Source: Candidatus Tenderia electrophaga
GTDB taxonomy: Bacteria > Pseudomonadota > Gammaproteobacteria > Tenderiales > Tenderiaceae
Reading direction: 5' to 3'
Length of the DNA: 64,000 nucleotides
Assembly (NCBI GenBank): GCA_001447805.1
Contig: CP013099.1
Coordinates: forward strand, 3,233,181 to 3,297,180
This document shows, piece after piece, positions 55,867 through 64,000 of the stretch. Position 1 is the stretch's first letter. Each line of letters starts with the position of its first letter. Under the pieces are notes generated by a model. It was not told where the DNA came from. It did not search any database and saw only the letters and a list, made by a program, of their open reading frames with translations. Both the position numbers and the translations under genes were made by a program.

Positions 55867-56451
55867 ATGCAGCGGCTGCTCACATTCAGGCGCTGGCTGG
55901 CGGGCATGGCGCTGGGCTTGGTCGTGGCGCCGGCCTGGGGGCAAGAGCCGCCCGCCGTGACGCCCGGTTTCGAGGTGATCTCGGTGAGTTCGCGTCTGGC
56001 GGACCAGGTGCTGCGTCTGGATGCATTGTTCGAATTGCGCGTCAGCCAGCAGTTGGTGGAGGCGCTGCAAAACGGTGTGGCGCTGAATCTGCTCATCGAA
56101 ATCGAGGTCAGCAAGGAGCGCGATTATCTCTGGTCTGCCAGCGTGGCCAGCCTCACTCAGCGCTATCAAATTTCCTATCAGCCGCTGACCACGCACTATG
56201 TGCTGGAAAATCTCAACAGCGGGGTGGAATTCCAGTTTCCCAGTCTGGAATCCTTGCTGGCGGTGGCCTCGGTATTGAGCGATTTTCCCCTGCTCGACAG
56301 CAGCCTGCTGGAAGAGGACGCCCGCTATTACGGCGAGATCCGCATCTCCATCGATCGCGACAGTTTTCCCGTGCCCTTGCGCTTGATGTCCTACGTCACC
56401 GATGACTGGTATCTGGCCAGCGAGTGGTTTGCATGGCCGTTGCTGCCCTGA
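55867..56451 (+). CDS. DUF4390 family protein
   Basis: 194 residues with a signal peptide (GLVVAPAWGQ cleavage region) and a DUF4390 domain: FELRVSQQLVEALQNGVALNLLIEIEV, ALxTRYxLSYHxLTxxYxL-like SLTQRYQISYQPLTTHYVL, and FPVPLRLMSYVTDDWYLASEWF at the end. This family is regularly found between rsmB and the ntrY-like kinase. Function unknown, predicted periplasmic. The 3' end overlaps the kinase by 19 bp. Confidence 0.87.
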   Translation: MQRLLTFRRWLAGMALGLVVAPAWGQEPPAVTPGFEVISVSSRLADQVLRLDALFELRVSQQLVEALQNGVALNLLIEIEVSKERDYLWSASVASLTQRYQISYQPLTTHYVLENLNSGVEFQFPSLESLLAVASVLSDFPLLDSSLLEEDARYYGEIRISIDRDSFPVPLRLMSYVTDDWYLASEWFAWPLLP

Positions 56452-58655
56452 GGCGCTTTTTCTCCAGCCAGGTGCCGGTGATCCTGCTGGTGGTGCTGCT
56501 GCTCGGTTCGCTCTACCTGATGAGCAGCGCCACGCAAAACTCGGAACAGTTCAGCCGCCTCTACATCCCCCTGCTGGTGATCAACGTAGTGGAGTTGCTG
56601 ATCCTGGCCGGGCTGATCGCCGTCAACTTGGGGCGGCTGGTGCGCCAGTATCGCAACCACGCCACCGGTTCGCGCCTCACGGCGCGCCTGGTGGTGCTGT
56701 TCGTGGTGCTGGCGGTGGGGCCGGTGTCAGTCCTCTATTATTTCTCCCTCGGCTTCGTGCGCCACGGCATCGACAGTTGGTTCGATGTGCGCGTCGACCA
56801 GGCCCTCAACGACGCGCTCAACCTGAGTCGCACGGCCCTGGACTGGCGTATGCGCGACATGATGCGCCAGGCCGAATACGTGGCCGACAGTATCAGTGAC
56901 GTGCCGCCCGACGAGCTGATCCTGTCGCTTAACGAAATGCGGCGCCAGATCGGTGCCCTGGAAGTGGCCCTGTTCAGCGTCAAGGGCGAGGTGATCGCCT
57001 TCAGCAGTGACGACGCCGGCAAACTGGCGCCGGAAACGGTGGACAAGATCATCCTATCGCAACTGGAGGGCGGTCTGGCCTACGTCGGCATCGACCCCAT
57101 CAAGGACGGTCTGTACGCGCGCCTGGTGGTGAATGTGCCCGCCAGCCAGGCCACCTTCGAAGCGCGCGCGCTGCAGGCCCTGTATCCGGTGCCCGAGGGT
57201 ATCAACCAGCTGGTCGACAGTGTCCAGGCCGCCTATGCCCAGCATGAACGCCTGGTGTTTTTGAGCGGGCCGCTGAAATTCAGCTTCACCCTGACCCTGT
57301 CCATCATCCTGTTGCTGAGTATCTTCACCGCGGTGTGGGCCGCCTTCTTTCTGGCGCGGCGGCTGGTGGCGCCGATCCGTATCCTGGCCATCGGCACGCG
57401 CGCCGTGGCCCAGGGGGATTATCATCGCCGCCTGCCGTTGGCGGCCACGCCCGGCGACGAATTGGGTTTTTTGGTTAAGTCGTTCAACACCATGATGGGG
57501 CGTATCGCCCGTGCCCAGGAGGAGGCCCGCATCAGTCAACAACGCCTGGAAGACCAGAAACTGTATCTGGAAACCGTGTTGGGCCACCTCTCCTCCGGCG
57601 TCATGACCTTGAACCAGGATGGCGTGCTGCGCACCGTCAACACCACCGCCGAGCTGATCCTGGGCAGCGATATCGCCGCCTGTATCGGCATGGGCTTGGT
57701 CGACATCGCCGCGCGCTATCCCCATATGGAGGAATTCATCGCCATGCTCGCCAGTCATATGGAGCAACAAAGCGGCAGCTGGCAGGAGCAGGTCACCGTG
57801 TTCGGCGCCGAGGGGCGTCAGCTGCTGATGTGTCGCGGTGTGCCCTTGCCGGACCCGGACGCCGGCCACGTGGTGGTATTCGACGACGTCACCACCCTGG
57901 TTCAGGCCCAGCGCGACGCCGCCTGGGGCGAGGTGGCACGGCGTCTGGCGCACGAGATCAAGAACCCGCTGACCCCCATCCAGTTGTCGGCCGAGCGCCT
58001 GCGGCACAAGTATCTGGCCATGATGCCCGAAGATGAACGCCGTGTGCTGGACCGCTCCACCCACACGATTATCCAGCAGGTGGAGACCATGAAGGAGATG
58101 GTCAAGGCCTTTTCCGATTACGCCCGCTCGCCGCGGCTGCAATTATCGGCCCTCGATTTCAACGAGTTGGTCAATGAGGTGCTGGAGTTGTATCGGGATG
58201 ACAAGCAGCCGTTGCGCATCGATACCGACTTCGATGCGCGTATCGGCCAGGTGGATGTGGACAGCGGCCGACTGCGTCAGTTGCTGCACAACCTGATCAA
58301 GAACGCCATCGAGGCCCAGGCCGGTCAGGACGACGCCTGGATCCGCGTCCAGACGCGTCTGCTGGACAACAGTGGCGGCCGGTCGCTGGAGCTGGAGGTG
58401 GCGGACAATGGCGCCGGCATTCCGGATGCTATGATGGCCGATCTGTTCGAGCCCTATATCAGCTCCAAGACCAAGGGCAGCGGCCTGGGGCTGGCGATTG
58501 TGAAAAAGATCGTCGAAGAACATAACGGCGTGATCTGGGCCGAAAACAGCGCTGCAGGCGGGGCTCGGTTCACGATCCGTTTGCCGTTAAAATCGATGCC
58601 CAAGACTGATCGCCGGGCGGCGGGCCGGCCCGGCGCAAGCGAGGACGAAGCATGA
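56433..58655 (+). CDS. ntrY: NtrY-like sensor histidine kinase
   Basis: 740 residues: four N-terminal membrane helices in two pairs (VPVILLVVLLLGSLYLM, IPLLVINVVELLILAGLI and following), a periplasmic/linker region, another helix near 285-310, HAMP (RRLVAPIRILAIGTRAV), PAS, HisKA with RRLAHEIKNPLTPIQLS (His507), and HATPase (LLHNLIKNAIEA, DNGAGIP, GSGLGLAIV). The NtrY/PrlS-type architecture implies envelope or nitrogen/redox sensing. The ATG at 56433 is used; a GTG at 56424 is possible. It overlaps ntrX by 4 bp. Confidence 0.92.
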   Translation: MAVAALRRFFSSQVPVILLVVLLLGSLYLMSSATQNSEQFSRLYIPLLVINVVELLILAGLIAVNLGRLVRQYRNHATGSRLTARLVVLFVVLAVGPVSVLYYFSLGFVRHGIDSWFDVRVDQALNDALNLSRTALDWRMRDMMRQAEYVADSISDVPPDELILSLNEMRRQIGALEVALFSVKGEVIAFSSDDAGKLAPETVDKIILSQLEGGLAYVGIDPIKDGLYARLVVNVPASQATFEARALQALYPVPEGINQLVDSVQAAYAQHERLVFLSGPLKFSFTLTLSIILLLSIFTAVWAAFFLARRLVAPIRILAIGTRAVAQGDYHRRLPLAATPGDELGFLVKSFNTMMGRIARAQEEARISQQRLEDQKLYLETVLGHLSSGVMTLNQDGVLRTVNTTAELILGSDIAACIGMGLVDIAARYPHMEEFIAMLASHMEQQSGSWQEQVTVFGAEGRQLLMCRGVPLPDPDAGHVVVFDDVTTLVQAQRDAAWGEVARRLAHEIKNPLTPIQLSAERLRHKYLAMMPEDERRVLDRSTHTIIQQVETMKEMVKAFSDYARSPRLQLSALDFNELVNEVLELYRDDKQPLRIDTDFDARIGQVDVDSGRLRQLLHNLIKNAIEAQAGQDDAWIRVQTRLLDNSGGRSLELEVADNGAGIPDAMMADLFEPYISSKTKGSGLGLAIVKKIVEEHNGVIWAENSAAGGARFTIRLPLKSMPKTDRRAAGRPGASEDEA

Positions 58656-60019
58656 GTGTCTCTCACATTCTAGTGGTGGACGATGAACCGGATATCCGCG
58701 AGCTGGTCAAGGAGATCCTGGAAGACGAGCACTACCGGGTGTCGGTGGCGGCCGACGGTGCCGCGGCGCGCCAGGCGCGCATGGAGCGCCGCCCGGACCT
58801 GATCCTGCTGGATATCTGGATGCCCGATATCGATGGCATCAGTCTGCTCAAGGAGTGGCAGCAAAGCGACGAACCGGCGCCGCCGGTGGTGGTGATGTCG
58901 GGTCACGGCACGGTGGAGACCGCGGTCGAGGCCACCCGCCTGGGGGCCTATGATTTTCTGGAAAAGCCCCTGTCCATGGCCAAGCTGCTGCTCACCATTC
59001 GCCATGCCCTGGACGACTACAACCTGCGGCGCGAAAACCTGGGCCTGCGCCGCCACCTGCGTCCGCTCAGCCGGCCGCTGGGGCGCAGTCAGGCCATGGC
59101 GACCCTGCGCGATCAGGCCGAGAAGGTCGCCCAAACCGACGCCTGGGTGTTGCTCAGCGGTGAGCCCGGTGTCGGCAAGCGTCTGCTGGCGCGCCTCATC
59201 CACAATCTCAGCCCGCGTCGCGAGGGCGATTTCGTCGAGGTGGGCGTGGCCACCATCGTGCCCGCCAATGCGGTGATGGAGCTGTTCGGTGAGGAGAGCG
59301 GCGATAAGGTGCGCTACGGCCTGCTGGAGCAGGCCAGCGGCGGCACCCTGTTTTTGAATGAGGTCGCCGACATGGACCTGGATCTGCAGGCGCGCCTGGC
59401 CAGTGCCCTGCAGGGGCAGTCCTTTGTCCGCCTGGGCGGCTCACGCGCGGTACAGATCGATATCCGCGTCATTGCCTCCAGTCACAAAGATCTGCTCGAA
59501 GAGGTGCGCCGCGGCCGCTTCCGCGAAGACTTGTATTACCTGCTCAACGTGGTGCCCATCACTGTGCCGCCGCTGCGGCAGCATCGTGAAGACATCACCG
59601 ATTTATTGTCCTATTACGTCGATTTTTTCGTCGACAGCGATGCCTTACCCTACCGCGCCTTTTCCGTGGCGGCGCAAAACAAGTTGCGTAATTACGACTG
59701 GCCGGGCAATGTGCGCGAGTTGAAGAGTATTGTGCATCGCCTGTTGATCCTCGGCGCGGGTGAGAGCATCGACATCGACGAGGTCGACGCCGTGCTCGGC
59801 ACCCAGCCGCCGGCCACGCTCCAGACGGCTGGATTCAACTTTGAGCTGCCGCTGCGCCAGGCGCGCGAACAGTTCGAAAAGGCCTATATCGAACATCAGC
59901 TGCGCAATGCCGACGGCAATGTGTCCCAGGTGGCCAAAGCGGCGGGCATTGAGCGCACTCATCTGTACCGTAAAATGAAGGCGCTGGGCATCAATCCGAA
60001 GGAGGGCGGGCAGGCGTGA
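58652..60019 (+). CDS. ntrX: NtrX-like response regulator lacking the GAFTGA motif
   Basis: 455 residues: receiver with Asp54 (LLDIWMPDIDG), AAA+ domain and a C-terminal Fis-type helix-turn-helix (NVSQVAKAAGIERTHLYRKMKALG). Walker A reads GEPGVGKRLLA and Walker B GGTLFLNEVADM. Between ELFG and the Walker B, where sigma-54 activators carry GAFTGA, the sequence is only EESGDKVRYGLLEQ, so it cannot engage sigma-54 in the normal way. It probably regulates sigma-70 promoters or acts as a repressor, as proposed for other NtrX proteins. Confidence 0.92.
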   Translation: MSVSHILVVDDEPDIRELVKEILEDEHYRVSVAADGAAARQARMERRPDLILLDIWMPDIDGISLLKEWQQSDEPAPPVVVMSGHGTVETAVEATRLGAYDFLEKPLSMAKLLLTIRHALDDYNLRRENLGLRRHLRPLSRPLGRSQAMATLRDQAEKVAQTDAWVLLSGEPGVGKRLLARLIHNLSPRREGDFVEVGVATIVPANAVMELFGEESGDKVRYGLLEQASGGTLFLNEVADMDLDLQARLASALQGQSFVRLGGSRAVQIDIRVIASSHKDLLEEVRRGRFREDLYYLLNVVPITVPPLRQHREDITDLLSYYVDFFVDSDALPYRAFSVAAQNKLRNYDWPGNVRELKSIVHRLLILGAGESIDIDEVDAVLGTQPPATLQTAGFNFELPLRQAREQFEKAYIEHQLRNADGNVSQVAKAAGIERTHLYRKMKALGINPKEGGQA

Positions 60020-60060
60020 AGGGCGGGCATGACAACCATAAAGCGCTGGATGGATAGTCT

Positions 60061-61434
60061 ATGAAAATCATTATTCTCGGGGCGGGGCAGGTGGGTTCTT
60101 CGGTGGCCGCCAATCTGGCCAGTGAGGCCAACGACATCACCATGGTGGACGTGGACGCCAAACTGTTGCGCGACCTGCAGGACCGCCTCGACATCCGCAC
60201 CGTCAACGGCCATGCCTCCTACCCTGACGTGTTGCGCCGCGCCGGCGCCGAGGACGCTGACATGATCCTGGCGGTGACCAACAGCGACGAGACCAACATG
60301 ATCGCCTGCCAGGTGGCCTACAGTCTGTTCCGCACCCCCACCAAGGTGGCGCGCATCCGCTCGCGCGAATATCTCGGCTACAGCAAACTGTTCGGCAACG
60401 AGGCGGTGCCGGTGGATGTGATGATCAGCCCGGAGCAGGTGATCATCGATTACGTGCAAAAGCTGATCGCCCACCCCGGCGCCCTGCAAGTGCTCGACTT
60501 CGCCGACGGCCTGGCACAGCTGGTGGCGGTGAAGGCCTACTACGGCGGTCCGCTGGTGGGCCAGGAGCTGCGCAAGCTGAGGGATCACATGCCTACCGTA
60601 GACACGCGCGTGGCCGCTATCTTCCGCCGCGGCACGCCCATCATCCCCGAGGGTGATACGGTGATCGAGGCCGACGACGAGGTCTTCTTCATCGCCGCGC
60701 GCAAGGATATCCGCACCGTCATGGGCGAGCTGCGTCGCATCGACCGGCCCAATAAGCGCATCATCATCGCCGGCGGCGGCAACATCGGCAAGGGCCTGGC
60801 CCAGACCTTGGAGAACGATTACAACGTCAAGCTCATCGACCACAATCCGCGCCGCTCGCGCCAGATCTCCGAGGAGTTGGATAAAACCATCGTGCTGCAG
60901 GCCGACGCCGCCGACGAGGAGCTGCTGCTGGAGGAAAACATCACCAGCACCGACGTCTTCTGCGCCGTCACCAACGACGACGAAGCCAACATCCTCTCGG
61001 CCATGCTGGCCAAGCGCCTGGGGGCGCGCAAAGTGCTGGCCCTGATCAATCGCGCCTCTTATGTAGACCTGGTAGAGTCGGGCGATATCGATATCGCCAT
61101 CTCGCCGCACCAGGCCATGATCGGCAGCCTGTTGGCCCACGTGCGGCGCGGCGACGTGGCGGCGGTGCATTCCCTGCGCCGCGGCGCCGCCGAGGCCATC
61201 GAGGCGGTGGCTCACGGCGATGCGCGTTCCTCCAAGGTGGTGGGCCGCGCCATCGAAGAGATCCGCCTGCCGCCGGGCGCCAACATCGGCGCCATTGTCA
61301 GGGGCGAGGACGTCATCATCGCCCATCACGATACGGTCATCGAGGCCGAGGACCACGTCATCCTGTTCCTGGTGGACAAGCGCCGCGTGCGCGACGTGGA
61401 AAAGCTGTTCCAGGTCGGCGTGACCTTTCTATAA
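60061..61434 (+). CDS. trkA: Trk potassium uptake protein TrkA
   Basis: 457 residues (E. coli 458): two RCK modules. The first opens [19 protein letters not shown] (NAD-binding GxGxxG), the second at about residue 230 [19 protein letters not shown]. Each is followed by a TrkA-C domain. It is the cytoplasmic NAD(H)-binding gate of the Trk K+ channel. trkH follows after 27 bp. Confidence 0.97.
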   Translation: MKIIILGAGQVGSSVAANLASEANDITMVDVDAKLLRDLQDRLDIRTVNGHASYPDVLRRAGAEDADMILAVTNSDETNMIACQVAYSLFRTPTKVARIRSREYLGYSKLFGNEAVPVDVMISPEQVIIDYVQKLIAHPGALQVLDFADGLAQLVAVKAYYGGPLVGQELRKLRDHMPTVDTRVAAIFRRGTPIIPEGDTVIEADDEVFFIAARKDIRTVMGELRRIDRPNKRIIIAGGGNIGKGLAQTLENDYNVKLIDHNPRRSRQISEELDKTIVLQADAADEELLLEENITSTDVFCAVTNDDEANILSAMLAKRLGARKVLALINRASYVDLVESGDIDIAISPHQAMIGSLLAHVRRGDVAAVHSLRRGAAEAIEAVAHGDARSSKVVGRAIEEIRLPPGANIGAIVRGEDVIIAHHDTVIEAEDHVILFLVDKRRVRDVEKLFQVGVTFL

Positions 61435-61461
61435 CTCCAATTATCCGGGTGAATTAGACGC

Positions 61462-62919
61462 ATGCAGTTGTTTGTCATCCAGCGCATCCTCGGCCTGTTG
61501 CTGATGTTGTTCAGCATCACCATACTGACGCCGGTGCCGGTTTCGATCTTCTATCAGGACGGCGCCATGATGCCTTTCCTGGTGGCCTTTCTGGTCACTC
61601 TCGTCACCGGCGCGGTGTTTTGGTTTCCGGTGCGCGGGCATCGCTCCGATCTGCGCGTGCGCGACGGCTTCGTGGTGGTGGTGATGTTCTGGACGGTGCT
61701 GGGCGTATTCGGTGCACTGCCGTTTCTGCTGTCGGGTCAGCCGAGCATTTCGATAACGGACTCCATCTTTGAGTCCATGTCCGGCCTTACCACCACCGGC
61801 GCGACGGTGATCTCGGGGCTGGATACCCTGCCGCGCTCCATCCTGTTCTATCGCCAACAGCTGCAGTGGCTGGGAGGCATGGGGATTATCGTATTGGCGG
61901 TGGCGGTATTGCCCATGCTCGGCATCGGCGGCATGCAGCTGTATCGCGCCGAGACCCCGGGCCCGATGAAGGACAACAAGCTGACGCCGCGCATCACCGA
62001 GACCGCCAAGGCGCTGTGGTACATCTATCTGACCCTGACCATCGCCTGCGGCCTGGCGTACTGGGCGGCGGGCATGAATGCTTTCGACGCCGTGGCCCAT
62101 GCCTTTTCCACCGTGGCCATCGGCGGCTTCTCCACCCACGATCTGAGCATGGGCTACTTTTTCGCCGAGGCACCGCTGGTGGAGGTGGTGGCGATCGTGT
62201 TCATGTTTTTGTCGGGGATCAATTTTGCGCTGCATTTTCTGGCCTGGCGTCGTCACGGCCCGCGCGCCTATTTCGTCGACACCGAATTCAAGGTCTATGC
62301 CGCCATTCTCCTGATCGCCGCCATCGTGACCAGCGCTTATCTCTATTGGACCGCCACCTTCGAGTCGCCGGGTGAGGCGGCGCTGCGCGGTGTGTTTCAG
62401 GCCGTCTCCATCGGCACCACTACCGGTTTCACCGTGGCCGAGTATCACACCTGGCCCGGCATCCTGCCCATCATGCTGCTGATGATGAGCTTCATCGGCG
62501 GCTGCGCCGGCTCCACCGGAGGCGGTATGAAGGTGATTCGGGTGGTGATGCTGATTAAGCAGGGCGCGCGCGAGATCCTGCGCCTGGTCCATCCCAGCGC
62601 CCACATTCCGGTCAAGGTGGGCAACAAGGCCTTGACAGACCGGGTCATGGAGGCGGTGTGGGGCTTCTTCTCGCTCTATGTCGTGTGTTTTTGCATCATG
62701 TCCCTGATCCTGGTGGCCACCGGGCTCGACTTCGTGACGGCCTTTTCCGCCGTGGCGGCCTGCATGAATAATCTGGGTCCGGGGCTGGGCGACGTGGGGT
62801 CCAACTACACCAGCGTCAATGATGTCGCCAAGTGGGTGCTGTGTTTCGCCATGTTGCTCGGCCGCCTGGAGATCTTTACCCTGTTGGTATTGTTGACCCC
62901 CGCCTTCTGGCGTAAATAG
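61462..62919 (+). CDS. trkH: Trk potassium channel subunit TrkH
   Basis: 485 residues with about 10 membrane helices and four P-loop filter segments: ESMSGLTTTGATVI, FSTVAIGGFSTHD, SIGTTTGFTVAEY and MNNLGPGLGDVG. It forms the K+-conducting pore controlled by TrkA. Long frames on the opposite strand are shadows. Confidence 0.97.
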   Translation: MQLFVIQRILGLLLMLFSITILTPVPVSIFYQDGAMMPFLVAFLVTLVTGAVFWFPVRGHRSDLRVRDGFVVVVMFWTVLGVFGALPFLLSGQPSISITDSIFESMSGLTTTGATVISGLDTLPRSILFYRQQLQWLGGMGIIVLAVAVLPMLGIGGMQLYRAETPGPMKDNKLTPRITETAKALWYIYLTLTIACGLAYWAAGMNAFDAVAHAFSTVAIGGFSTHDLSMGYFFAEAPLVEVVAIVFMFLSGINFALHFLAWRRHGPRAYFVDTEFKVYAAILLIAAIVTSAYLYWTATFESPGEAALRGVFQAVSIGTTTGFTVAEYHTWPGILPIMLLMMSFIGGCAGSTGGGMKVIRVVMLIKQGAREILRLVHPSAHIPVKVGNKALTDRVMEAVWGFFSLYVVCFCIMSLILVATGLDFVTAFSAVAACMNNLGPGLGDVGSNYTSVNDVAKWVLCFAMLLGRLEIFTLLVLLTPAFWRK

Positions 62920-62936
62920 CATAAGGAACAGCTGTG

Positions 62937-63521
62937 ATGAGCGACCCGACCCAGGAAAAATGGGATCGTATTTATAGTCAAACCCGCGAGCAGGCCGTGC
63001 CCGCCATGGCGGTGGTGCGCGATAACCTGCACCTGGTGCCGGAAGCGGGCGCGGGTCTGGAACTGGCCTGCGGCCTGGCGGCCAACAGCTTCGCCCTGGC
63101 CGAGGCGGGCCTGGAAATGGATGCCTGGGATATTTCGCCGGTGGCGGTGGAACAGATCAACCGCCGTGCCGCCGACAGCGGCTTGCCGGTCCGGGGCGAG
63201 GCGCGCGACGTGGTCAGCCGTCCGCCCGCGAGTGGCCGCTACGATGTGGTGGTGGTGAGCCACTTTCTCGACCGTTCCATCATCCCCGCCATTCAAGACT
63301 GTCTCAAACCGGGGGGGCTGGTGTTCTATCAGACCTTTACCCAGACGCGCGTCAGCGAGGGCGGTCCCACCAATTTGGACTTTCGTCTGGCCGACAATGA
63401 GCTGTTGCAGCTGTTTAAAGGCTTCAAGGTGCTGGTCTATCGTGAAGAGGGGCGCCAGGGGGACACCACCCAGGGCTTTCGCAACGAGGCCCTGCTGGTG
63501 GCACAGAAGCCTGCCGTCTAA
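62937..63521 (+). CDS. Class I SAM-dependent methyltransferase (TehB-like)
   Basis: 194 residues with SAM motif I LELACGLAANSFALAEAG, an acidic strand MDAWDISPVAV, and the later DVVVVSHFLDRSIIPAIQDCLKPGGLVFYQTF, a layout close to TehB-like methyltransferases. The substrate is unknown. The ATG at 62937 and the GTG at 62934 share one AAGGA ribosome-binding site; the ATG is preferred. It follows trkH by 17 bp. Confidence 0.87.
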   Translation: MSDPTQEKWDRIYSQTREQAVPAMAVVRDNLHLVPEAGAGLELACGLAANSFALAEAGLEMDAWDISPVAVEQINRRAADSGLPVRGEARDVVSRPPASGRYDVVVVSHFLDRSIIPAIQDCLKPGGLVFYQTFTQTRVSEGGPTNLDFRLADNELLQLFKGFKVLVYREEGRQGDTTQGFRNEALLVAQKPAV

Positions 63522-63566
63522 GCCGCATTCCTCGGCGCCCTTGAGCCGTCCGCACGGGGTGAACCT

Positions 63567-64000
63567 TTACCTGTCATAAATATCCGCTTCGCCCGCCGGC
63601 CGGGTGCGGAAGCGTTTATACCCCCATTGATACTGCGTCGGCAGGCGGCGCACCGCCTGTTCCACCATTTGGTTGAGCGCCGTGAGCGATGTTTCCAGAT
63701 CCTTAGCATAGAGTGCATCGGGCGCCGGCGCGAAGTGAATGGCGAAGCCGCGGGCGCGCGGCAGGCGTTCGGCATAACAGCACAACACCGTGGCCCCGGA
63801 CTTGCCGGCCAAGCGCGATAGCAGGGTCATGGTGTTGGCCTGAATGCCGAAGAAGGGGGCGAACTGGCCGCCGCTATCGCGCGGGTCCTGGTCCGGCAGG
63901 ATGGCCACCACTTCGTTGTGCGCCAGGGCCTGATAAAGCGCACGCACGCCCTTGGCCGTGGTGGGCACCAGCTTGGCGCCGAAGTGCTCCCGTGCCCGGC
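63567..64000 (-). CDS. LpxL/HtrB-type lysophospholipid acyltransferase (truncated by window edge)
   Basis: About 144 C-terminal residues are visible and the frame stays open to the right edge. The visible part shows REHFGAKLVPTTAKGVRAL, NEVVAILPDQDPRDSGGQFAPFFG and TLLSRLAGKSGATVLCCYAERLP, matching lipid A acyltransferases of the LpxL/LpxM family. The catalytic HX4D near the N-terminus lies outside the window. It would add a secondary acyl chain to lipid A at the inner membrane. Confidence 0.88.
   Translation of the reverse strand, partial: RAREHFGAKLVPTTAKGVRALYQALAHNEVVAILPDQDPRDSGGQFAPFFGIQANTMTLLSRLAGKSGATVLCCYAERLPRARGFAIHFAPAPDALYAKDLETSLTALNQMVEQAVRRLPTQYQWGYKRFRTRPAGEADIYDR

Noticed and set aside
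61441-62922. Long minus-strand open frame opposite trkH
   Set aside because: It is His/Gln/Gly-rich without motifs, while trkH on the plus strand has all four filter segments.

Overview
The window is a GC-rich, densely packed chromosomal segment of a gammaproteobacterium. The gene order dsbA, engB, small-RNA locus, polA, DUF2782 matches the Pseudomonas and Escherichia polA neighbourhood. Complete type II secretion, smg/dprA, def/fmt/rsmB, cysB and trkAH sets point the same way. The accessory gene set would suit a member of Chromatiales or a related sulfur-cycling lineage, but the species cannot be fixed from the sequence alone. No rRNA, tRNA, CRISPR array or complete insertion sequence was found.

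Layout. 1-2.2 kb: 3' part of a multi-PAS/GAF hybrid-sensing histidine kinase. 2.4-8.8 kb: a giant SARP/BTAD regulator with a degenerate cyclase domain, divergent from a methyltransferase and a MATE exporter, with direct repeats between them. 8.8-13.8 kb: a CDGSH-glutamate synthase fusion, an orphan HxD protein, a YgjP metallohydrolase, a tiny membrane protein and an endonuclease/phosphatase-fold protein; a 182-bp inverted-repeat element (MITE) and a shorter relative lie at 12.66-12.95 kb. 13.8-21.8 kb: acetolactate synthase-like enzyme, dsbA, a cNMP-binding protein, engB, three tandem C-rich-loop small RNAs, polA, a LOG protein and DUF2782. 21.8-33.2 kb: an intergenic region with DnaA-box-like sites, then the complete gspC-N operon, closed by the second MITE copy. 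33.4-37.1 kb: TRAP transporter genes with an orphan FliL. 37.5-42 kb: a phosphorelay cluster (receiver, periplasmic histidine phosphatase, sensor kinase, receiver-HDOD). 42-47.8 kb: uvrD, three small orphan genes, DUF4124, TauE/SafE and cysB. 47.8-53 kb: topA, smg, dprA and a LysM protein on the minus strand. 53-64 kb: def-fmt-rsmB-DUF4390-ntrY-ntrX-trkA-trkH, a methyltransferase and the 3' part of an LpxL/HtrB-type acyltransferase.

Most novel structure. (1) The engB-polA gap holds three tandem minus-strand small RNAs. Each ends in its own intrinsic terminator and nearly every hairpin loop shows CCCC or CUCC. They lie where E. coli has Spot 42 and Pseudomonas has ErsA. Two have sigma-E-like promoters (GAACTT) and one has a near-consensus sigma-70 promoter. 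(2) A MITE family is flanked by CTAG/YTAR, and its ends supply the stop codons of neighbouring genes. (3) A cluster of three small orphan proteins includes one of 45 residues. All functional statements are homology- or motif-based readings by eye; no database search was run.
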